Assembly: GCA_964496245.1 (NCBI GenBank)
Contig: CAZBZG010000259.1
Span: forward strand, 1-6,789
Direction of reading: 5' to 3'
Length of the DNA stretch: 6,789 nt
Source of the DNA: CAZBZG01 sp964496245
GTDB taxonomy: Bacteria > Planctomycetota > SZUA-567
Shown: in pieces, positions 1 to 4,956 of the stretch
Numbering within the stretch: the first letter of the stretch is position 1
Layout of the letters: each line of letters starts with the position of its first letter
Made by a program: the position numbers and the translations under genes
The notes under the pieces: model-generated
Told to the model about the DNA's origin: nothing
The model's input: the letters and a program-made list of their open reading frames with translations, nothing else
Database searches by the model: none

Positions 1-51
1 GACGAGGAAGACTCCAACTGGGTGATGGTCTGCGAGGATGTGATCGAATGA
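1..51 (+). CDS. C-terminal end of an unidentified rightward gene (partial)
   Basis: The frame starting at base 1 is open from the window edge and ends at a TGA at bases 49-51, giving 16 residues ending in CEDVIE. The tail is acidic (DEED near its start) and contains a Trp. This looks like a normal protein end rather than a GC-driven shadow, and it fits the layout: the next gene converges on it and the spacer between them holds hairpins. Sixteen residues are too few to name a family. The reading could be chance, since a short open stretch at an edge is weak evidence. Confidence 0.4.
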   Translation, partial: DEEDSNWVMVCEDVIE

Positions 52-122
52 AACAGCGGGTGAGGGGCGTGCCGTATGCTCCCGGTACATGCCCGGTGTT
101 CTATGGTTGGCCGGAGCGGAAC

Positions 123-163
123 GGCGCGCCGACGGCCTCCGTAGCGAGGCCGCCCATGGCGCC
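123..163. terminator. Nested GC hairpin in the convergent spacer (first of two)
   Basis: Bases 133-139 (CGGCCTC) and 146-152 (GAGGCCG) form a perfect 7-bp stem with a 6-base loop. An outer 5-bp stem, GGCGC at 123-127 with GCGCC at 159-163, can enclose it. It lies downstream of both the rightward gene ending at 51 and the leftward gene ending at 243, so it could stop transcription from either side. No U-tract follows on either strand, so classic intrinsic termination is not assured. It may instead protect 3' ends. Confidence 0.35.
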
Positions 164-172
164 GACCGACCT

Positions 173-204
173 GGGCGGGAGCCTGTCGCCGTAGGCTGGC
201 GCCC
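173..204. terminator. 12-base-arm hairpin in the convergent spacer (second of two)
   Basis: GGGCG (173-177) pairs with CGCCC (200-204), and AGCCT (180-184) pairs with AGGCT (193-197). A symmetrical GG/GG internal loop separates the two blocks, and the loop is 8 bases. Ten of twelve arm positions pair. The hairpin begins 39 bases past the stop of the leftward lyase-like gene, a usual place for a 3'-end hairpin. There is no U-run, so a terminator is only one reading; a REP-like element is another. Confidence 0.4.
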
Positions 205-242
205 GCATCGCCACACCAACCCCCGTCCCCCGGCAGGGATGG

Positions 243-3200
243 TCAGGCCCGTTTGCGTTCGAGCATCGCCGACTGCGCGCCCGGCGCCACGTCGAGGACC
301 ACGGCCGCGCCCTGCTGGCGGATGCGTACGCCGTCCGAGCGGTCGGCGACTTTGCGGTCTGTGGTGTCGTCTGCGATGCGCACGCGTCGGGCCGGGCCGT
401 TCGTGCGTACGAGCAGCCGGTTGCGGCTCTTGGGCTCCACGTGCACGGGCCCGCTTCCTTCGATGGTCAAGCCCGCGGCTGCGAGATGTCGCCCGCGGAG
501 AAGGTGCAGGGCAATGCGCGTTCCCGTCTCTCGTACGAACCCCGCCCGGCCGACGAAAGCGTAGTCCGGGCCTTCGCAGGTCTCGGGCGTACGTGCGAGC
601 CAGACCCGATCCCGGCCGGAGGGACTGGTGACAGCGACGCCGATGCGGTCGGCGAGTGGCTCGCACGAGACCGTCTCGCCTTCCCGCCAGGGATAGAGCA
701 CGGTGTGGTAGTGGTTGGCGCTTTGTGACAGGATACGCACGAAGCGCTGGCTGTGGTCGACGTCCCCGCGCTCGGGCGCGTGTCGGCCGGTCTCCGTGGA
801 AAAGGCGTCGGGTGCGATCACGAACGCGGAGAGGTTGACCCCGAAGCGGCCCGAGAAGTCGATGCGCCTGCCGGCCACGCGCACGCGGTCGGCCACGCAG
901 TGGAGGTTGAACCGCGTGGGCGTCTCGCCGTCCACGTCGTCCAGGAGCACGAGGTAGTGGGGTTTGACGAAGAGCAGGGTTCGCCGGCTCCAGATCTTGG
1001 GCCCCAGCGGCGCTTCGTGATCCAGGTAGTTGTACTTGTTCCGGAAGCGGGGCGCCTTGGGGTCGGACGGAATGGGCTGCAACCCTTCGGGGTGGTCCTC
1101 CATGAACCGGATGAGCTTGGGATGGTCGCCCACGAGATAGTCTGCGCTTCCGTCGAGCTCATGGTCGGAGAGGAATCCGCGCGTGATGTGGTCGCTACGG
1201 GGCACCTCTACCACGTTGTGCGCGTTCCATTGGGCGGACGGCGCCTGGTAGACGCCGTAGTCGCTGCAGAGGGGTACGCCCCGCGCGTGCCAGTGGAACG
1301 AGAGCTCGTCCCCTTCGTAGTGGCTGAAGACGAGCCCGTTCTTGAACGTCAGGAAGGTCTCTTCGTCTCTGCCTTCGTCGTGGCGCAGCACCGCACCGAA
1401 ACCCGGCTCGATCCGGCTGTGCCGGGCGGGGAGGCGCTTGGACTTGAGGTCGGGATCGAAGAGCGCGTCATGCACCCGGGTGTGCCCGCCGCCCCAGCCC
1501 ATGTTGCCGGCGGAGACCGGTTCGCCCGCCAGGTGCCAGATGGTGGCGAGGTCGTTCGCAAGCGTTCGGTCCGGCACGAATTGCGCGGCCCAGTTGAAGA
1601 CCGCGCTCTGGCCGTCCGGCAGGATGGCGTTGCCGATCGGTGCCTGGGTGCGGCGGCCGCCAATGCGCGGATCGGGCGGGGTGAGCATGCGCGTGTGCCA
1701 GGCGAGCCAGCGCAGCACCCGCTCGTCCGCCCAGTAGTCGCGGATGCCCTGGCGCTTGAGCATGATGAAGAACGGGAGGAAGTAGCTCAAGGTGGCGAGC
1801 GCATAGACCTGGCTCTCGATCCAGGCGCCGGTCTCGAACACGAAGTTGTCGAGCTGCGCGTCCAGGTCCTCCACGCAGCGATCGACCCAGGCCCGCGCGT
1901 CCGGGTGGCCGGGAAAGCAGAGCCCGATGGACGCCAGGGCGATCAGCCAGTCGCTCTGAAAGTTGGGCAGGCAGTTGGACCAGTAGAGCCTGTCCGGCAA
2001 CCGGTCGCCGGGGTAGCTGTAGAGCGGCTTCTGGCTCTCGGGATGGTCGTAGTGGAGCGCCACGCGGTCCTGGGGCCACATGCCGCCGGCCGCCATCTTC
2101 TGCGCGAAAAAGAGGAGCAGACGGCCGATCTCCACGCCCGTGTCGTTGTCCAGAATGCCGGGTTCGCGGCGGATGAGGTCGAGCATGGCGGTCCACCCGC
2201 GGGTCGGCCGGGCCAGGCGCAGGCAGCCGGTCTCGGCCACGCCACCGCCGTGGAGGATCCAGTCGAGCACCATGCGCATGCCCTGGCGCATGCGGTCGCG
2301 CGTCTGCTCCGCAAAGGCCCGTTTTCCTGTGAGGAGATAGGCGAACGCGGGATCCGTGAGCTCGCCCTTGTCGTTGGCCCGCAGCCGCTCGCGGAAGGCG
2401 GGCACGCGTGTGAGGCGCTTGCGCGCGTGTGCGACGCGTTTGTCGGTGAAGAAGATCGGCTCAGCGCCCGCGCGACCGGCTGGATCGAGATCCATGGCCA
2501 ACACGTCCCGCAGTCGCGTCTCGCCGTGATGGATCTTGCGTGCGAGCAGGGCGCTCTGCTCGCCCGCGCCTGTCGTGACGGCGGGCGCTACGTCCGTGAC
2601 GGTCAGCATCCACCGCCGCCGGCCCGCCTTGGCCGGCAACTCGAGCACCAGGTCCGGATCGGTGCGCGTGGCCAGGCGCATGCGGTTGTGGATGGCCGAT
2701 TCCCAGACCTCGCCGTCGAGCCCCACGATGCCGACAAGTCCTTTGCGGCGGGCGCGCGCGTTGAAGACGCCGATGTGCCCCACGAGGTGGGGCACGTAGT
2801 ACGCGCCAATGGCCGGCATCTGCACCTCGCGCACGCGCTCGGCGCAGCCGTAGTCGATCGGCGCCACCTTGGAATGCCCCTCCTTGTCGAGGTTCGGGCC
2901 GGGGCCGTGCGTGTAGAAGCGGTCGGGTGCGAGCCCCTTGTAGAGGGAGAGCAGCAGGCGCGCGTCCACGCGCAGGCCGGGTCGCTCGTCGAGCACCACG
3001 AAGTCGTGGCCCGCGTAGAGGCAGAGACGCACGGCGTACGCGGCGCCGTGTTCGAAGCAGAAGCGCACCTCCGCCTCGCTCCAGAGCGGTCCGTGCGCGC
3101 GGATCTGCGTCTCGATCCGGCGGCAAGCCAGGGCTGCCTCCCAGCGGCTTCCGCCGATCCAGGGCTGGCCGGGGCGGCCGAAGCCGAGGATGGGGCCGGG

Positions 3201-3611
3201 TACCTCCATCGCCGGCCGCGGTTTGCCAAAGCGCTGGCTCGCCGGAAGCTTGATGCGGATCTGTTCGTTGGCGAGCGTGACCGCCTTCCGCGTCCGTGTG
3301 CAGCGCAGCGTGGGCTTCGGCTTGCGCCTGCGCTTGGCAAGGACGAGACGGAGCTCGAGCGTTTCGCCGGCCGACACGTCGCGCCAGAACCAGAGCGTGG
3401 CCGCGCGCACGCGGCCGCCACGCGCAGGGACAACATCGGCGGTCTGGAACGCCAGGCGCTTTCCGTCAGCGTCCACCAGCGCGGCACGATCGAGATCCAC
3501 CGGAGCGGCGAACTCCACGCGCCACCTGAGCAGCTGGTCCGGCCAAACGGCGCGGAGCGGTTCGGAGAGGGTACAGGTGGCGAGGGGGTCATCGGTCGGT
3601 GTCAAGGGCAT
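243..3611 (-). CDS. Large heparinase II/III-like polysaccharide lyase family protein
   Basis: 1122 residues, probably a uronate-cleaving polysaccharide lyase by beta-elimination; the substrate is unknown. Residues 1-330 are beta-rich and match no domain I can name. About 420-690 look like the alpha/alpha toroid: N550, seven residues, then AL matches the NHxxxNLKAL-type helix that carries the catalytic Asn, and SQVY (600-603) matches the SPMYH-type segment with the catalytic Tyr. About 735-1050 look like the heparinase II/III beta-sandwich: FGAVLR (738-743), SHYEGDELSF (763-772, family form GHGHADxLSF), DYG (784-786) and HNVVEV (798-803). The first His (H764) is kept, but E766 replaces the second. 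The ATG at 3609-3611 has AGGAA 6 bases upstream. The in-frame extension reaches a TGA at 3702-3704 with no ATG, GTG or TTG, so no signal peptide was missed. Typical family members have 600-800 residues. A catalytically altered or binding-only homologue is possible. Confidence 0.75.
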   Translation of the reverse strand: MPLTPTDDPLATCTLSEPLRAVWPDQLLRWRVEFAAPVDLDRAALVDADGKRLAFQTADVVPARGGRVRAATLWFWRDVSAGETLELRLVLAKRRRKPKPTLRCTRTRKAVTLANEQIRIKLPASQRFGKPRPAMEVPGPILGFGRPGQPWIGGSRWEAALACRRIETQIRAHGPLWSEAEVRFCFEHGAAYAVRLCLYAGHDFVVLDERPGLRVDARLLLSLYKGLAPDRFYTHGPGPNLDKEGHSKVAPIDYGCAERVREVQMPAIGAYYVPHLVGHIGVFNARARRKGLVGIVGLDGEVWESAIHNRMRLATRTDPDLVLELPAKAGRRRWMLTVTDVAPAVTTGAGEQSALLARKIHHGETRLRDVLAMDLDPAGRAGAEPIFFTDKRVAHARKRLTRVPAFRERLRANDKGELTDPAFAYLLTGKRAFAEQTRDRMRQGMRMVLDWILHGGGVAETGCLRLARPTRGWTAMLDLIRREPGILDNDTGVEIGRLLLFFAQKMAAGGMWPQDRVALHYDHPESQKPLYSYPGDRLPDRLYWSNCLPNFQSDWLIALASIGLCFPGHPDARAWVDRCVEDLDAQLDNFVFETGAWIESQVYALATLSYFLPFFIMLKRQGIRDYWADERVLRWLAWHTRMLTPPDPRIGGRRTQAPIGNAILPDGQSAVFNWAAQFVPDRTLANDLATIWHLAGEPVSAGNMGWGGGHTRVHDALFDPDLKSKRLPARHSRIEPGFGAVLRHDEGRDEETFLTFKNGLVFSHYEGDELSFHWHARGVPLCSDYGVYQAPSAQWNAHNVVEVPRSDHITRGFLSDHELDGSADYLVGDHPKLIRFMEDHPEGLQPIPSDPKAPRFRNKYNYLDHEAPLGPKIWSRRTLLFVKPHYLVLLDDVDGETPTRFNLHCVADRVRVAGRRIDFSGRFGVNLSAFVIAPDAFSTETGRHAPERGDVDHSQRFVRILSQSANHYHTVLYPWREGETVSCEPLADRIGVAVTSPSGRDRVWLARTPETCEGPDYAFVGRAGFVRETGTRIALHLLRGRHLAAAGLTIEGSGPVHVEPKSRNRLLVRTNGPARRVRIADDTTDRKVADRSDGVRIRQQGAAVVLDVAPGAQSAMLERKRA

Positions 3612-3617
3612 AAGCGG

Positions 3618-3622
3618 TTCCT
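3618..3622 (-). promoter_or_regulatory. Ribosome binding site of the lyase-like gene
   Basis: On the minus strand AGGAA lies 6 bases before the ATG at 3609-3611, a good Shine-Dalgarno match at normal spacing. It supports this start over any downstream Met. A run of seven C (seven G on the plus strand, 3623-3629) lies immediately upstream of it. Confidence 0.65.
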
Positions 3623-3674
3623 GGGGGGGCGTGTACGAGAAGCGAGTCAGCGGCCGGAGAGACGGTCCGTGCGT

Positions 3675-3697
3675 CCATCGTACGGCCCCGCCGATGG
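3675..3697. promoter_or_regulatory. Inverted repeat over the leftward promoter (possible operator)
   Basis: CCATCG (3675-3680) and CGATGG (3692-3697) form a perfect 6-bp inverted repeat with an 11-base gap, overlapping the -10 element and spacer of the leftward promoter. A dimeric repressor bound here would block RNA polymerase. Six-base arms can occur by chance in GC-rich DNA, so support comes mainly from the location. Confidence 0.3.
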
Positions 3698-3705
3698 GAG
3701 GTCAA
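3677..3705 (-). promoter_or_regulatory. Sigma-70-type promoter for the lyase-like gene
   Basis: On the minus strand TTGACC (3700-3705) matches the -35 consensus at five of six positions. After an exact 17-base spacer comes TACGAT (3677-3682), matching the -10 consensus at four of six with the key T, A and final T present. Transcription would start near 3670, giving a leader of about 60 bases. This is the best sigma-70-like pair I found in the intergenic region. Real sigma consensus in this organism is unknown. Confidence 0.5.
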
Positions 3706-3739
3706 TCCGAAACGAATCGTGGCCGTGCGTTGGCACGCG

Positions 3740-3764
3740 GCCTGGCGGTGCGACTTGGCCAGGC
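3740..3764. promoter_or_regulatory. Inverted repeat midway between the divergent promoters (possible shared operator)
   Basis: GCCTGGC (3740-3746) and GCCAGGC (3758-3764) form a perfect 7-bp inverted repeat with an 11-base gap. It lies between the two candidate -35 boxes (3700-3705 and 3814-3819), near their midpoint, where a regulator acting on both genes would be expected. The 11-base gap is the same as in the repeat at 3675-3697, although the arm sequences differ. Confidence 0.35.
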
Positions 3765-3813
3765 GTTGTGCAAGCCTCTCTGGGGCTGCGGCGCTCCCAG
3801 GGGGCGAAAGAGG

Positions 3814-3843
3814 CTGGCATCCTGGACGGTGTTGTGGAATAAT
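3814..3843 (+). promoter_or_regulatory. Candidate promoter for the lipoprotein gene
   Basis: AATAAT (3838-3843) matches the -10 consensus at five of six positions and stands out in GC-rich surroundings. CTGGCA (3814-3819), 18 bases upstream, matches the -35 consensus at four of six. Transcription would start near 3850, giving a leader of about 80 bases that contains a 12-bp palindrome. It is weaker than the leftward promoter and might need an activator. Confidence 0.4.
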
Positions 3844-3910
3844 GGGTTCTGTAACGGGTCGGGGCCTAGGAGACCGGTCTCAGCGCGCTTGAAGGAGGAG
3901 CGAACCCATT
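3841..3910. repeat. 9-bp inverted repeat enclosing palindromes upstream of the lipoprotein start
   Basis: AATGGGTTC (3841-3849) and GAACCCATT (3902-3910) are exact reverse complements. They flank a 52-base interval that contains back-to-back perfect palindromes, GAGACCGGTCTC (3870-3881) and AGCGCGCT (3882-3889), and a full AAGGAGG at 3892-3898. The left arm overlaps the -10 box and the right arm ends 3 bases before the working Shine-Dalgarno site. If transcription starts near 3850 the left arm is not transcribed, so either this is a DNA element or the true start is further upstream. Confidence 0.45.
3870..3881. promoter_or_regulatory. 12-bp perfect palindrome in the lipoprotein leader
   Basis: GAGACCGGTCTC is identical to its reverse complement and lies about 20 bases downstream of the inferred transcription start. 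This is a plausible roadblock operator for a dimeric regulator. Because it has no loop it is a better protein-binding site than RNA hairpin. Confidence 0.3.
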
Positions 3911-3913
3911 TTC

Positions 3914-3920
3914 AGGGAGG
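3914..3920 (+). promoter_or_regulatory. Ribosome binding site of the lipoprotein gene
   Basis: AGGGAGG lies 8 bases before the ATG at 3929 and fixes this start, which also gives a complete signal peptide. A stronger-looking AAGGAGG at 3892-3898 has no ATG, GTG or TTG at suitable spacing. It is followed only by an in-frame ATT at 3908, so it is probably not the site used. Confidence 0.65.
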
Positions 3921-3928
3921 CGACGGTC

Positions 3929-4939
3929 ATGAACCCTATCCGTGTGGCTCAGTGGACGATTGCTGTTTTCATGGTCCTTTGCTGCAGTGCGTGTGCGAGG
4001 AGGGGGGGGCCGCGTTCCGTACCGGGGCCGAAGGCCTCCCAAGCGGACGCTCCGGCCGACTGCGCGGCGACCGGCCCGCAGACGCTGCGCAAGCTCCAGA
4101 CCTCTCCGGTGATCGACGGCACATTGGATGATGCGTGCTGGCAAGAAGCCGCACCCGTGCGTGTGGACTACATCAAGAGCGAGCTGGGCGAATTGAGCCG
4201 GAAGCCACGCATGCGCGCGCGTTATGCCTGGGACGACCATTACTTCTACATCGGGTACGAGGTCTTTGACGAGAATCTCCAGTGCGTGGGTACGCAAGAG
4301 CGGCAGGGCCCTGCGGGCAATCAGCGCGAGGGGGTCGAGCTGGCCAAGCGAGAGGACGGAAAGCTCATCCGCTACGACCTGGCCGAGTTCTTCATCTCCT
4401 TTGGGAGCGAGCGGTGCTTCTGGGAGATCCATCAGAACGCACTGAATCATTTCAACGACGTCTGGATCATGGTGCCGGACAAGGACTGGCCCATCTACGA
4501 CTCGACCATGCTCCGGTGGGGCATCTACTTCGGCAGCGAAGCCTTTCTCAAGGACGACGGAACCTTCCGGGTAGCGCGCGCCACCCATCTGCTGCCCAAA
4601 GCGGACGGCACGCCCTCCACGGTGAACGATGCCTCGGACACGGACACCGGCTACAGCGGGGAACTCCGTTTGCCGTGGCGGAGCCTCGGTCCGTCGGCAA
4701 AGCGAAAGCCGCGGAAGCCCGAGCGCGAGGGGGGCGAGATCGTGGGCCCGGTCCCCACCAAGTGGCGGATGCGCGGCCAGGAAATGTGGATCCTGGCTGT
4801 GGTGCAGAACGGGGACTGCGAGGGGTTCTACTTCCACTCTTGCCCCACGGGCACGCCGAGCTGGTTCCATACGTGTGCGGCGGAGTGGCCGCGGTACGTG
4901 CTCGTGGACGAGAGCGCTGCCGAGGCCGCACAACCGTAG
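3929..4939 (+). CDS. CBM9-like carbohydrate-binding lipoprotein
   Basis: 336 residues, predicted to be an envelope lipoprotein that binds sugar chains; no catalytic domain is seen. Residues 1-22 are a signal peptide: a short positive start (R5), a hydrophobic core IAVFMVLCC, then C19-S20-A21-C22. C22 would be the lipidated Cys; Cys at -3 is unusual for a lipobox. After a Pro/Ala-rich linker (23-55), residues 56-327 have the order of a CBM9-like beta-sandwich: PVIDGTLDDACW (60-71, family form IDGxLDDxxW), ARYAWDDHYFYIGYEV (97-112), the DLAEFFISFG edge strand (150-159), FWEIHQNALNHFND (164-177) and GYSGELRLPWRSLG (241-254). Seven further Cys follow C22, so disulfides are possible in an oxidising compartment. 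It is divergent from the lyase-like gene and convergent with the propeller gene, 16 bases apart. A Gly-rich poly-G tract follows the lipid Cys. The exact ligand cannot be read from sequence. Confidence 0.75.
   Translation: MNPIRVAQWTIAVFMVLCCSACARRGGPRSVPGPKASQADAPADCAATGPQTLRKLQTSPVIDGTLDDACWQEAAPVRVDYIKSELGELSRKPRMRARYAWDDHYFYIGYEVFDENLQCVGTQERQGPAGNQREGVELAKREDGKLIRYDLAEFFISFGSERCFWEIHQNALNHFNDVWIMVPDKDWPIYDSTMLRWGIYFGSEAFLKDDGTFRVARATHLLPKADGTPSTVNDASDTDTGYSGELRLPWRSLGPSAKRKPRKPEREGGEIVGPVPTKWRMRGQEMWILAVVQNGDCEGFYFHSCPTGTPSWFHTCAAEWPRYVLVDESAAEAAQP
4002..4009 (+). repeat. G8 homopolymer just after the lipoprotein signal peptide
   Basis: Eight consecutive G fall in codons 25-27, three codons after the predicted lipidated Cys (codon 22). 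The frame is intact on both sides: the signal peptide upstream and the CBM9-like domain downstream are in the same frame, so this is not an assembly slip. A gain or loss of one G would uncouple the signal peptide from the binding domain. Confidence 0.7.
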
Positions 4940-4956
4940 CGCTGTGCGCTGCCGTT
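4932..4956. terminator. Palindrome filling the gap between two convergent stop codons
   Basis: Eleven-base arms surround a TGT loop (4943-4945). The inner five pairs, AGCGC (4938-4942) with GCGCT (4946-4950), are perfect. Then come one U-G wobble, one G-C pair, a C-C mismatch, and three more pairs out to 4932/4956. The structure includes the TAG of the lipoprotein gene (4937-4939) and touches the first base of the other gene's stop (TCA at 4956-4958). It is slightly stronger in the plus-strand RNA, where the wobble forms. Only two U follow, so rho-independent termination is possible but unproven. Confidence 0.5.

Larger units (their letters stand above)
3612..3928. other. 317-base divergent intergenic control region
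   Basis: This stretch separates the start codons of the leftward lyase-like gene and the rightward lipoprotein gene. It holds a candidate promoter for each, a Shine-Dalgarno site for each, and an unusual number of dyads, listed separately. A further composite stem is possible at 3774-3814: GCCTCT (3774-3779) with AGAGGC (3809-3814), continuing inward as CTGGG (3780-3784) with CCCAG (3796-3800). A small hairpin, CGTGC (3724-3728) with GCACG (3733-3737), sits upstream of the leftward promoter. No believable ORF or RNA gene is seen here. Confidence 0.8.

Noticed and set aside
89..728. Several small plus-strand open frames over the 3' end of the lyase-like gene
   Set aside because: They are Arg/Pro-rich shadows in GC-rich DNA, overlap a supported gene and have no motif.
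3731..3746. Possible sigma-54 promoter (perfect TGGCACG block)
   Set aside because: The -12 half reads CTGGC instead of TTGCW, so the near-invariant GC is absent at the required spacing.
753..3842. A 1029-codon plus-strand open frame antisense to the lyase-like gene
   Set aside because: Its codons are in exact register with the sense codons, so its stops would correspond only to sense TTA, CTA or TCA codons, which are rare in this GC-rich gene. Its protein has shadow-like composition (rich in V, E, R, A, H) and no recognisable motif, while the minus strand has clear family motifs, a ribosome site and a promoter.
3892..3910. Alternative lipoprotein start at ATT 3908 behind the strong AAGGAGG
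   Set aside because: ATT starts are very rare, and the ATG at 3929 has its own good ribosome site and gives a normal-length signal peptide.
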